Positions 31,778-39,225 of a DNA stretch of 64,000 nucleotides are shown in pieces; the stretch's first letter is position 1; the number at the start of each line of letters is the position of its first letter. The notes below the pieces were generated by a model, which worked only from the letters and a program-made list of their open reading frames with translations, had not been told where the DNA came from and made no database searches. A program made the translations under genes and the position numbers. Source of the DNA: UBA966 sp046350355 (lineage in GTDB: Bacteria > Planctomycetota > Phycisphaerae > Phycisphaerales > SM1A02); the NCBI GenBank assembly GCA_046350355.1, contig JAXMAN010000001.1, positions 1,364,001 to 1,428,000 of the forward strand. The letters run 5' to 3'.

Positions 31778-33184
31778 ATGTTCACGGCTTTCGCCAACAT
31801 CTTCCGGATCCCCGACCTGCGCAACCGCGTGCTCTTCACGCTGGGCGTGCTGGCCATCTACCGGATCGGCTTCTGGGTCCCCGTGGTCGGCGTCGACCAG
31901 ACCGCGCTCGAGGCCGCCGCGAAGACCGCCTCGCAGGACGCGACCGGCTTCGGCCGTCTGCTGCAGTTCGCGAGCATCTTCTCGGGCGGCACCCTGGGCC
32001 AGAGCACGATCTTCGGCCTGGGCATCATGCCCTACATCACGGCCTCGATCATCCTCCAGCTCCTGCAGGCGGTCTACCCGCCCATGCAGGAGCTCAAGAA
32101 GGAGGGCATGTCGGGCCAGCAGAAGATCATGGAGTGGACGCGCTACCTGACGGTGCTGCTCTGCGTCGTGCAGGGCTTCATCTGGCTGCGCTACCTGATG
32201 TCGAGCAACCTGGTGCAGCCGATGTTCCTGCAGGGTGGCCCGAACCTGGTCATCTTCTACGTGGTCGGCATCGCCTCGCTCATGGCCGGCAGCCTCTTCC
32301 TGATGTGGCTGGGCGAGCAGGTCGACAAGTACGGCATCGGCAACGGCGTCTCGATCATCCTGACCGCGGGCATCCTCGCGCGCATGCCCAACGCGGTCAT
32401 GTGGGTGGTCACCAACTTCGACCCGAAGCAGACGGCGGAGCCGGGCAAGCTGGGCATCGCCGGCCTGGCGATCCTCATCGCCAGCTTCGTGATGATCACG
32501 GCGGGGGCGGTCATCATGACCGTCGCCACGCGCCGCATCCCGATCCAGCAGGCCAAGCACACCCGCGGCCGCAAGGTCTACGGCGGACAGAAGCACTACC
32601 TGCCGCTGCGCATCAACCACTCGGGCGTGATGCCGATCATCTTCGCCAGCTCGCTGATGATCTTCCCCTCGGCGATCTTCGGCGCGTGGGACAACGCCAC
32701 CGCGACCGAGTCCGGCTTCAAGGCGATCACGCAGTTCCTCGCCCGCGAGACGCAGATCGGGTCCTTCCCGTACATCGTCTGCGAGATCGCGATGATCTAC
32801 TTCTTCGCGTACTTCTGGACGACCGTCCAGATGAGCCCCGACGACATGGCCAAGCAGCTGAAGGAGCACGGCTCCTTCATCCCCGGCCTGCGTCCCGGCC
32901 CGCGCACCGCGGAGTACCTGGAGACCGTCCTGGGCCGCATCACCTACGTCGGCGCGGGCTTCCTGGCGATCATCGCCGTGATCCCGACCCTGGTGACGCA
33001 GGCGATGGGCATTCCCTTCCAGGTCTCGCAGTTCCTGGGCGGCACCGGCCTGCTGATCGTCGTCTCCGTCGGCCTCGACCTCATCCAGCGCCTCGAGGCC
33101 AACCTCGTGATGCGCAACTACCAGGGCTTCCTGGGCGCGCCCGGCGACGCCCGCGGCCCCCGCATGCGGAGCGTCCGCGGATGA
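31778..33184 (+). CDS. secY: Protein translocase subunit SecY
   Basis: The channel-forming subunit of the Sec translocon. The 468-residue protein begins FANIFRIPDLRNRVLFTLGVLAIYRIGFWVPVVG (first membrane helix), contains the plug-region and helix 2 signature GGTLGQSTIFGLGIMPYITASIILQLL, the GNGVSIILTAGI segment, PIQQAKHTRGRKVYGGQKHYLPLRINHSGVMPIIFASSL, and the cytoplasmic loop GLRPGPRTAEYL. Ten hydrophobic segments are expected. It overlaps map by four bases (ATGA); adk, often found between them, is not here. Confidence 0.97.
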   Translation: MFTAFANIFRIPDLRNRVLFTLGVLAIYRIGFWVPVVGVDQTALEAAAKTASQDATGFGRLLQFASIFSGGTLGQSTIFGLGIMPYITASIILQLLQAVYPPMQELKKEGMSGQQKIMEWTRYLTVLLCVVQGFIWLRYLMSSNLVQPMFLQGGPNLVIFYVVGIASLMAGSLFLMWLGEQVDKYGIGNGVSIILTAGILARMPNAVMWVVTNFDPKQTAEPGKLGIAGLAILIASFVMITAGAVIMTVATRRIPIQQAKHTRGRKVYGGQKHYLPLRINHSGVMPIIFASSLMIFPSAIFGAWDNATATESGFKAITQFLARETQIGSFPYIVCEIAMIYFFAYFWTTVQMSPDDMAKQLKEHGSFIPGLRPGPRTAEYLETVLGRITYVGAGFLAIIAVIPTLVTQAMGIPFQVSQFLGGTGLLIVVSVGLDLIQRLEANLVMRNYQGFLGAPGDARGPRMRSVRG

Positions 33185-34149
33185 GCGCACCGGCGGTCCA
33201 GCTTCCTGCCACGCCGCGCGCGGAGTCCCCGCGCGCGCTGCGCCACGGCACGGTCGCGCTGCGCACCGCCGCGGAGCTCGACGCCATCGCCGCCGCCGGC
33301 GCGGTGGTCGCCGCCGCGCTCGAGGCCGCCGAGTCCGTCGTGCGCCCCGGCGCCACGACGCGCGAGCTCGACGCCGCCGTCCGCGCCGCGATCGCCAGCC
33401 ACCCCGGCGCCGAGCCCGCCTTCCTGGGCTACCCCGGTCCCGAGGGGACGCCCGCCTTCCCGGCGGCCGCCTGCGTGAGCGTCGACGAGGAGGTCGTCCA
33501 CGGCATCCCCGGCGACCGCGCGCTCGTCGCGGGGCAGCTCGTGAGCATCGATGTCGGCGTCCGCCTGGACGGCTGGCACGCGGATGCCGCGGTCACCGTC
33601 ATCGTCCCCGGCGGCGAGGCCGTGCGCGTGCGCGCGCTCGAGGCCTTCGTCGCCGACGCCTGGGAGTCGCTGCACGCGGGCATCGCGTCCATGCAGCCGG
33701 GCATGCGCTGGAGCGACGTCGCGGCGCGCATGCAGCGCACCGCCGCCGCGCGCGGCCACGGCCTGGTCGACGGCTGGCACGGGCACGGCGTGGGCCGCTC
33801 CCTGCACGAGGCGCCGCAGGCGCCCGCGATCGTCACCCCCGGCCTGCGCGAGCAGCGCGACTTCACGCTCCTGTCCGGCATGGTCCTGGCGGTGGAGCCG
33901 ATCCTGGTCCAGGGCGCCCGCGCGGTCATCGGCGACGACGGCTGCGCGAGCACCGTCCCGACCTTCGTGCGCGCCGACGGCTGGACCGTCGCCGTGGCGG
34001 CCGGACTGGTCGCCGCGCACGTGGAGCACACCGTCGCGGTGACCCGCTCGGGCCCGCGCATCCTCACCCGCCGTCCGCACGCGCGCGCCGCGGGGACGGT
34101 CCATCCTGAACGCACCGAAGACGGAGGCTGCTGCCGGATCCCCGGCTGA
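33181..34149 (+). CDS. map: Methionine aminopeptidase, type I
   Basis: Removes N-terminal methionine from new proteins. The pita-bread fold metal ligands can be read: the two Asp in SIDVGVRLDGWHADAAVT, His in WHGHGVGRSLHEAP, Glu in MVLAVEPIL and Glu in AHVEHTVAVT. The 322-residue protein is longer than E. coli Map (264 aa) because of an N-terminal extension of about 25 residues and a C-terminal, Arg-rich tail ending in CCRIPG. No N-terminal zinc-finger SH3-binding motif is seen. Coupled to secY by a 4-nt overlap; infA follows after 6 nt. Confidence 0.95.
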   Translation: MSAPAVQLPATPRAESPRALRHGTVALRTAAELDAIAAAGAVVAAALEAAESVVRPGATTRELDAAVRAAIASHPGAEPAFLGYPGPEGTPAFPAAACVSVDEEVVHGIPGDRALVAGQLVSIDVGVRLDGWHADAAVTVIVPGGEAVRVRALEAFVADAWESLHAGIASMQPGMRWSDVAARMQRTAAARGHGLVDGWHGHGVGRSLHEAPQAPAIVTPGLREQRDFTLLSGMVLAVEPILVQGARAVIGDDGCASTVPTFVRADGWTVAVAAGLVAAHVEHTVAVTRSGPRILTRRPHARAAGTVHPERTEDGGCCRIPG

Positions 34150-34155
34150 CCTCGT

Positions 34156-34371
34156 ATGGCCAAGGAAGACAAGATCACGCTCGACGCAGAGGTCGTGGAG
34201 GCGCTCCCGGACGCGATGTTCCGCGTGCGGCTCCAGAACAACCAGGAGATCCTCGCCTACGTGAGCGGCAAGATGCGCAAGTTCTTCATCCGCATCCTGC
34301 CCGGCGACAAGGTCACCATCGAGCTCAGCCCGTACGACATGAGCAAGGGCCGCATCGTCTACCGCTTCTGA
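34156..34371 (+). CDS. infA: Translation initiation factor IF-1
   Basis: A 71-residue OB/S1-fold factor that binds the A site during initiation. MAKEDKITLDAEVVEALPDAMFRVRLQNNQEILAYVSGKMRKFFIRILPGDKVTIELSPYDMSKGRIVYRF is complete: the family core with K-M-R-K and the SPYDxxKGRI-x-YR end. It lies between map and rpmJ, the usual position in the spc/alpha junction. Confidence 0.96.
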   Translation: MAKEDKITLDAEVVEALPDAMFRVRLQNNQEILAYVSGKMRKFFIRILPGDKVTIELSPYDMSKGRIVYRF

Positions 34372-34413
34372 TTCCAGACCACCCAACGCACCCGACCCCA
34401 CCAAGGAAACGCC

Positions 34414-34530
34414 ATGAAGGTCCGCAGCAGCATCAAGCGCCGCACCCTCGACTGCCAGATCGTCGTCCGCAAGGGCAAGCGCTTCGTCATCAACAAGAAG
34501 AACCCGCGCCTGAAGCAGCGCCAGGGCTGA
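34414..34530 (+). CDS. rpmJ: 50S ribosomal protein L36, form lacking the zinc ligands
   Basis: A 38-residue protein, too short for many gene finders but clear: MKVRSSIKRR at the start and NPRLKQRQG at the end match L36. Of the usual CCCH zinc ligands (positions 11, 14, 27 and 33), only Cys14 remains; the others are Thr, Asn and Leu. It therefore belongs to the zinc-independent form. AAGGAAA eight nt before ATG supports the start. A second, zinc-binding copy might exist elsewhere in the genome. Confidence 0.93.
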   Translation: MKVRSSIKRRTLDCQIVVRKGKRFVINKKNPRLKQRQG

Positions 34531-34579
34531 GCCCCGCCTTCCCGCGCGTCACCCCGGAAGACCGAACCAAGGAACGACC

Positions 34580-34957
34580 ATGCCCCGCATCGCCGGCATC
34601 GACATCCCCGAAAAGAAGAAGATCCGCTTCTCGCTCCGCTACATCTACGGCATCGGCCCCAAGGTGTCGGACACGATCCTGACCAAGCTCGGGATCGACG
34701 GCGAGCGGCGCGCGCACACGCTCGACGACAAGGAGCTCGCCGCCATCGCGGCCGAGATCGACGCGAACTTCCCCGTCGAGGGCGCGCTGCGCCGCCAGGT
34801 CGCCCAGGACATCCAGCGCCTGAAGGACACCAAGTCCTACCGCGGCGAGCGTCACCGCAAGAACCTCCCCGCGCGCGGCCAGCGCACGCGGACCAACGCG
34901 CGTACCCGCAAGGGCCGCAAGAAGACCGTCGCCGGCAAGAAGGGCGTCAAGGGCTAA
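34580..34957 (+). CDS. rpsM: 30S ribosomal protein S13
   Basis: A 125-residue protein in the small subunit head, contacting tRNA and L5. PRIAGIDIPEKKKIRFSLRYIYGIG at the start, LRRQVAQDIQRLKDTKSYRGERHRKNLPARGQRTRTNARTRKG in the C-terminal half, the last part being the tRNA-contacting basic tail. First gene of the alpha-type section. CCAAGGAACGACC precedes ATG. Confidence 0.96.
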   Translation: MPRIAGIDIPEKKKIRFSLRYIYGIGPKVSDTILTKLGIDGERRAHTLDDKELAAIAAEIDANFPVEGALRRQVAQDIQRLKDTKSYRGERHRKNLPARGQRTRTNARTRKGRKKTVAGKKGVKG

Positions 34958-34990
34958 TCGCCGGCGCCGTCCGCCGCAAAGGAACAGACC

Positions 34991-35365
34991 ATGGCTAGCA
35001 AGAAGAAGGTCCGCAAGAACGTCACCAAGGGCATCGTTCACGTGAACGCGTCCTTCAACAACACGATGGTCACCATCACCGATGTGAATGGCGAGACCAT
35101 CGCCTGGGACTCCGCCGGCAGCGTCGGCTTCAAGGGCGCGCGCAAGAGCACGCCCTTCGCCGCCAGCCGCGCGAGCGAGAAGGCCGCCAGCAAGGCGCGC
35201 CGCCTGGGCATGAAGGAGGTCGAGGTCCGCGTGAAGGGCCCCGGCCCCGGCCGCGAGAGCGCGGTCACCGCGCTCCAGGCCGCCGGCCTCAAGGTGGTGG
35301 CGATCGAGGACTGCACCCCGATCCCGCACAACGGCTGCCGCGCGCCCAAGAAGCGCCGCGTCTGA
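34991..35365 (+). CDS. rpsK: 30S ribosomal protein S11
   Basis: A 124-residue platform protein at the Shine-Dalgarno cleft. GIVHVNASFNNTMVTITDVNGETIAWDSAGSVGFKGARKSTPFAA and the signature VKGPGPGRESAVTALQAAGLKVVAIEDCTPIPHNGCRAPKKRRV are complete. AAAGGA nine nt before ATG. The gene that usually comes next, rpsD, is missing; instead a 208-nt gap with hairpins leads to rpoA. Confidence 0.97.
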   Translation: MASKKKVRKNVTKGIVHVNASFNNTMVTITDVNGETIAWDSAGSVGFKGARKSTPFAASRASEKAASKARRLGMKEVEVRVKGPGPGRESAVTALQAAGLKVVAIEDCTPIPHNGCRAPKKRRV

Positions 35366-35404
35366 CCGGAGGGCGCGGCTCGCCCCGCGCCCGCATCCCG
35401 ACAT

Positions 35405-35422
35405 CCGCCGCGCATGCGGCGG
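35405..35422 (+). promoter_or_regulatory. 7-bp hairpin in the rpsK-rpoA gap
   Basis: CCGCCGC and GCGGCGG form a perfect stem around the tetraloop GCAT, 39 nt after the rpsK stop. A second, less perfect stem (C-rich 35434-35441 with G-rich 35449-35454) follows closely. No T run follows either. The gap may hold a processing site, an attenuator or the scar of a lost rpsD; sequence alone cannot decide. Confidence 0.4.
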
Positions 35423-35573
35423 GAGATCTTCGTCCCTCCCCATCAGAAGGGGGGCGCGCCCGGCCCGGCAGCGGCGCGTCACCCCGGTCAGGCGGAGGGT
35501 TCACTGAGGGGGCGCTTCCCGTCCGACGGGTCGCCCCGCACGGTCCTGCCGGACACAGATTCAGGAGTTCATC

Positions 35574-36575
35574 ATGCACGTCCGCTGGCGTGGCCTCGAA
35601 CTTCCCTACCGCGTCGTCAAGGACGAGCGCTCGGCGACCCCGACGTTCGGCCGCTTCATCGCCGAGCCCTTCGAGCGTGGCTTCGGCACCACCATCGGCA
35701 ACAGCCTCCGCCGCGTCCTGCTCTCGAGCCTCGAGGGCGCCGCGATCACCAAGGTGAAGATCGCCGGCGTCTCCCACGAGTTCTCGACGATGCCGGGCGT
35801 CCTGGAGGACGTCACCGACGTCATCCTGAACATCAAGGGCCTGATCCTGAGCATGGACTCGGACGAGCCCAAGACCATGCGCCTGATGGCCGAGGGCCCC
35901 GGCGAGGTCACCGCGGAGCTCATCGAGGCCGACGCCTCGATCCGCATCTACAACCCCGACAAGGTGATCGCGACCCTCACGGACAAGCGCGACTTCGCCG
36001 TCGAGTTCACCGTGCAGCGCGGCCGCGGCTACCAGCCCGCGAGCGAGCAGTACAAGCGCGACGAGGACCAGGTCCTCGGCGAGATCCCCGTCGACGCCAT
36101 CTTCAGCCCGGTGCAGCGCGTGCGCTACCGCGTCGAGGACACCCGCGTCGGCCAGCGCACCAACTACGACCGCCTCGTGCTCGATCTCTGGACCGACGGC
36201 ACCATCTCGCCCGACATGGCGATGGTCGAGGCCGCCAAGATCCTGCGCAAGCACCTCAACCCCTTCGTGCAGTACGACGCGCTGGGCAACGAGGTCGTTC
36301 CGCGCGACGTCTCGGACGCGATCGACGTGGATCTCGAGCTCTTCAAGAAGCTCGCGATGCCCATCGGCGACCTGGACCTCTCCGTCCGCGCGAGCAACTG
36401 CCTCGAGGGCGGCAAGATCCGCTTCGTCTACGAGCTGTGCACGAAGAACGAGAACGACCTCCTGGAGCTGCGCGCCTTCGGCCGCACCAGCCTCCGCGAG
36501 GTGAAGAAGAAGCTCGAGGACATGGGCCTCGGGCTTGGAATGCCCCTGCCGGAGGGATTCGTTCCGCCGGCCTGA
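35574..36575 (+). CDS. rpoA: DNA-directed RNA polymerase subunit alpha
   Basis: A 333-residue subunit that dimerises to start polymerase assembly. The N-terminal domain contains GRFIAEPFERGFGTTIGNSLRRVLLSSLEGAAITKVKIAGVSHEFSTMPGVLEDVTDVILNIKGL, the dimerisation signature. The C-terminal domain, from about residue 265, carries LSVRASNCLEGGKIRFVYEL and FGRTSLREVKKKLEDMGLGLGM, the helix-hairpin-helix that binds UP elements and activators. CAGGAG six nt before ATG is a strong ribosome binding site. Confidence 0.97.
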   Translation: MHVRWRGLELPYRVVKDERSATPTFGRFIAEPFERGFGTTIGNSLRRVLLSSLEGAAITKVKIAGVSHEFSTMPGVLEDVTDVILNIKGLILSMDSDEPKTMRLMAEGPGEVTAELIEADASIRIYNPDKVIATLTDKRDFAVEFTVQRGRGYQPASEQYKRDEDQVLGEIPVDAIFSPVQRVRYRVEDTRVGQRTNYDRLVLDLWTDGTISPDMAMVEAAKILRKHLNPFVQYDALGNEVVPRDVSDAIDVDLELFKKLAMPIGDLDLSVRASNCLEGGKIRFVYELCTKNENDLLELRAFGRTSLREVKKKLEDMGLGLGMPLPEGFVPPA

Positions 36576-36651
36576 GCCGGACGGTCAACGGACCTCCGAC
36601 CGATCGCGCTGCGGCGTCGTCCTTGCCGCACCGCACTGAAAGGAAACTGTC

Positions 36652-37248
36652 ATGCGTCACCGTATCGCCGGCTACCAGCTCAGCATCACCAGCAGCCACC
36701 GCAAGGCGATGCTGCGGAACCTCGCGGCTGGACTCTTCGAGCACGGCCAGATCGTCACCACGCTCCCGAAGGCCAAGGCCGTGCAGCCCTTCGTCGAGCA
36801 GCTCGTCACCGTCGCCAAGCGCGGCAACCTCGCGGCGCGTCGCGAGCTCACCTCCCGTCTGACCGACCGCAAGGTCTTCGCGTGGGTCGCCGACCCGAAC
36901 ACGAAGGAAGAGGTCAAGACCGCGCAGTCCCGCCTGTGGGAGCTGCCGGCCGCGGACGAGATCGAGTTCAACCGCTACGGCGAGCTGCGCAAGTCGCCGC
37001 GCCTGGTGGAGCACCTCCTGAAGAAGGTGGCCCCGCTCTACAAGGACCGCGCGGGCGGCTACACCCGCATCGTCAAGCTGGACAAGCGCCGGCTGGGCGA
37101 CGGCACCGACCTCGTGATGCTCCAGCTCGTGGGCGCCGAGGAGGGTCCGCAGGTCAAGGGACGCAAGTCGACCCGCCGCGCGGCCGCCGACAAGCGCACC
37201 GCCTTCGCCAAGAAGGTGCGCGAGAAGGCCGCGGCCGCCAAGGGCTGA
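36652..37248 (+). CDS. rplQ: 50S ribosomal protein L17, enlarged
   Basis: A 198-residue protein, against about 120-130 residues in most bacteria. The N-terminal signature HRKAMLRNLAAGLFEHGQIVTTLPKAKAVQPFVEQLVTVAKRG is intact, and the C-terminal fold end GGYTRIVKLDKRRLGDGTDLVMLQLVG is present. Between them is an insertion of about 45 residues (around residues 80-125, VADPNTKEEVKTAQSRLW...), and a basic Ala/Lys-rich tail of about 35 residues follows. Last gene of the ribosomal operon, ahead of a strong terminator. GAAAGGAAA before ATG is the ribosome binding site. Confidence 0.95.
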   Translation: MRHRIAGYQLSITSSHRKAMLRNLAAGLFEHGQIVTTLPKAKAVQPFVEQLVTVAKRGNLAARRELTSRLTDRKVFAWVADPNTKEEVKTAQSRLWELPAADEIEFNRYGELRKSPRLVEHLLKKVAPLYKDRAGGYTRIVKLDKRRLGDGTDLVMLQLVGAEEGPQVKGRKSTRRAAADKRTAFAKKVREKAAAAKG

Positions 37249-37274
37249 GTCCGGCCCGATTCCACGATTCCTCC

Positions 37275-37314
37275 GGCGCGGCGCTCCCGATTGGGGGCGC
37301 CGCGCCGCGCTTTT
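37275..37314 (+). terminator. Terminator of the S10-spc-alpha operon
   Basis: Arms 37275-37288 and 37293-37306 form a 14-bp stem (one G-U pair) around the tetraloop GATT, followed by GCGC and TTTT. It begins 27 nt after the rplQ stop. This is the clearest intrinsic terminator in the window and closes the ribosomal transcript before pheS. Confidence 0.85.
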
Positions 37315-37373
37315 GGAATGGGCGCGCGGGCGTGCGCGGGCGTGCGCCGCGCCTTTGGAGCACGGCGATTTCG

Positions 37374-37379
37374 TATCCT
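37374..37379 (+). promoter_or_regulatory. Candidate -10 box for pheS, leaderless
   Basis: TATCCT, the same hexamer as in the ribosomal promoter, ends six nt before the pheS ATG. The six bases CCCGGA between them are too close to act as a normal ribosome binding site. A spaced -35 is not obvious. Confidence 0.45.
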
Positions 37380-37385
37380 CCCGGA

Positions 37386-38381
37386 ATGCTCCCGTCGCAC
37401 GAGGACGCGCGCGCGCAGGCGCTCGCCGAACTGGAATCCGCCGCCACGCCCGCCGCGCTGGATGCGTGGAAGTCCGCGTGGATCGGCGGCAGCGGCCGCG
37501 TCAAGGCGATGATGACCGCGCTCAAGGACGTGCCGAAGGAGCAGAAGCCCGCCGTCGGCAAGCGCCTCAACGAGATCAAGGCCGAGCTCGAGGCCGCCTT
37601 CGAGGCGCGCCGCGGCGCGCTCGGCGCCGGCGCGCCGCAGGGTCCCACCGTGGATGCGACCGAGCCGGGCGTGCCGCTGGCGCAGGGGCGCCGCCATGTC
37701 CTCAGCCGCACCATCGACGAGATCGTCGAGGTCTTCGGCCGCATGGGCTTCTCGCTCGCGGAAGGTCCCGAGGTCGAGGACGAGTGGCACAACTTCACCG
37801 CGCTCAACATCCCGGAGGCGCACCCCGCGCGCGACGCGACGGACAACTTCTACATGGGCGAGCAGGGGGGCGTGAAGCGTCTGCTGCGCACGCAGACCAG
37901 CACCGTGCAGATCCGCGCCATGGAGGCGCGCCGCCCGCCGCTGAAGGTCGTCGCCACCGGGCGCGTCTACCGCCCCGACACGCACGACGCGACGCACTAC
38001 TCGATGTTCCACCAGATCGAGGGGCTCTTCGTCGACCGCGGCGTGACGATGGCGGACCTCAAGACCACGCTCGTGCAGTTCGCGCACGCGTACTTCGGCC
38101 CCGAGGCGGAGGTGCGCATGCGCCCGAGCTTCTTCCCGTTCACCGAGCCCAGCGCGGAGGTCGACATGAAGATGCGCGTGAAGGGCGAGTGGAAGTGGGT
38201 CGAGCTGGGCGGCTGCGGCATGGTCGATCCCAACGTCCTGCGCGCGGTCGACATCGACCCCGAGGAGTGGACCGGCTTCGCCTTCGGCCTGGGCATCGAG
38301 CGCATCGCGATGCGCCGCTACGGCATCGCGGACATCCGCTGGCTCTTCGAGAACGACGCGCGCTTCCTGCGCCAGTTCTGA
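37386..38381 (+). CDS. pheS: Phenylalanyl-tRNA synthetase alpha subunit
   Basis: Catalytic subunit of the alpha2-beta2 enzyme that charges tRNA-Phe. The 331-residue protein has an N-terminal coiled coil (about residues 1-90), then GRRHVLSRTIDEIVEVFGRMGFSLAEGPEVEDEWHNFTALNIPEAHPARD. Class II motif 2 lies at VVATGRVYRPDTHDATHYSMFHQIEGL, PSFFPFTEPSAEVDM follows, and motif 3 is GFAFGLGIERIAMRRYGI. pheT, the beta subunit gene that often follows, is not present: the next gene is on the other strand. It must be elsewhere for the enzyme to work. Confidence 0.96.
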   Translation: MLPSHEDARAQALAELESAATPAALDAWKSAWIGGSGRVKAMMTALKDVPKEQKPAVGKRLNEIKAELEAAFEARRGALGAGAPQGPTVDATEPGVPLAQGRRHVLSRTIDEIVEVFGRMGFSLAEGPEVEDEWHNFTALNIPEAHPARDATDNFYMGEQGGVKRLLRTQTSTVQIRAMEARRPPLKVVATGRVYRPDTHDATHYSMFHQIEGLFVDRGVTMADLKTTLVQFAHAYFGPEAEVRMRPSFFPFTEPSAEVDMKMRVKGEWKWVELGGCGMVDPNVLRAVDIDPEEWTGFAFGLGIERIAMRRYGIADIRWLFENDARFLRQF

Positions 38382-38457
38382 ACCGGCGCAGGAAGCGCGC
38401 GCGAATGCATGCCGCTGCGTGCGGCGGGGGAGCGCGGGCGACGTGGCCCGCCCGGGA

Positions 38458-39099
38458 TCACTCCTCGTCCTTCATCCCCATCGCCTTGTGGCCGGCGTCG
38501 CGCGCGGCCTCGAGCTTGGCGACGAGCGCCTTGGCCTGGTCGGTCTTGCCGTCGATGACCGCGTCCTCGAGGTCGAGGGTCAGGCGCATGAGCTTGCGCA
38601 TGTCCGCCTTGTAGGTGGTCTCGATCGTCGCGCGCGCCGCGTCGTCGGGGGCCTTGCGGAGGATGTCCTGCGGGACGGGCATGCTCTTGGCGATCGCGCA
38701 GTTGCGCTGGATGTCGCCGACGAGCTTGAGGTTCTCGTCCTTCTTGGCCGCGTCGCCGGCGGTCTCCTTGAGCATCTTGAGCGCGCGGTTCATGCCCTTC
38801 ATCGCGCCCTCGACGCTGAAGTTGCCGCCGCCGCGCTGGCCACGGCCTTCGGGGCCGCCCTGGCGTCCGCCGGGGCCGCCGCCCTGACCACCCTGGCCGC
38901 CCTGGCCGGCGCCGCCCTGGCCGCCGGCACCACCCTGGCCACCCGCGGCGCCCTTGCCGGACTGGCCCGACTGACCGGACTGGCCCGACTGCGTGTTCTG
39001 CGTGCCCGTGGTGCCCGACTGGCCGAAGGCGACGGGGGCCGAGGCGGCGACGAGCAGGGCGCTCAGGCCCAGCGTGGCGATGATGCGGGGGGACGACAT
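38458..39099 (-). CDS. Secreted cytochrome b562-like four-helix protein with Gly/Gln-rich linker
   Basis: A 213-residue exported protein. Residues 1-26 are a signal peptide (cleavage near VAFG-Q). Residues 27-92 are an unusual linker built of SGQ and GGQG/GGAG units. From residue 97 comes a four-helix region resembling cytochrome b562: AMKGMNRALKMLKET at the start, KLMRLTLDLEDAVIDGKTDQAKALVAKLEAARDAGHKAM at the end. Met100 and His204 lie where b562 has its Met and His haem ligands. Whether haem is bound is unknown; many relatives of this fold are haem-free. GGAG nine nt before ATG supports the start. Confidence 0.7.
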   Translation of the reverse strand: MSSPRIIATLGLSALLVAASAPVAFGQSGTTGTQNTQSGQSGQSGQSGKGAAGGQGGAGGQGGAGQGGQGGQGGGPGGRQGGPEGRGQRGGGNFSVEGAMKGMNRALKMLKETAGDAAKKDENLKLVGDIQRNCAIAKSMPVPQDILRKAPDDAARATIETTYKADMRKLMRLTLDLEDAVIDGKTDQAKALVAKLEAARDAGHKAMGMKDEE

Positions 39100-39143
39100 G
39101 TCTTGGATCTCCAGGAGGTGAGTGCAGACCGACGCCACCGGCG

Positions 39144-39161
39144 GGGCCTGTGGGCAGGCCC
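39144..39161. other. 7-bp hairpin between argJ and the b562-like gene
   Basis: GGGCCTG and CAGGCCC form a perfect stem with the loop TGGG about 65 nt downstream of the argJ stop and upstream of the b562-like gene. There is no T run on either strand. It may mark the 3' end of the arginine operon transcript. Confidence 0.35.
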
Positions 39162-39225
39162 AACGGTCGGCGGGGGGAGGGATTGCGCGGGATCCGGTCG
39201 GGTTCCCGCCGGGATCCGCCCGGGA

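Noticed and set aside
38382..38457. A pheT gene or terminator after pheS
   Set aside because: The gap is 76 nt and holds only a 6-bp hairpin (38434-38451) without a T run; the next gene is on the opposite strand.
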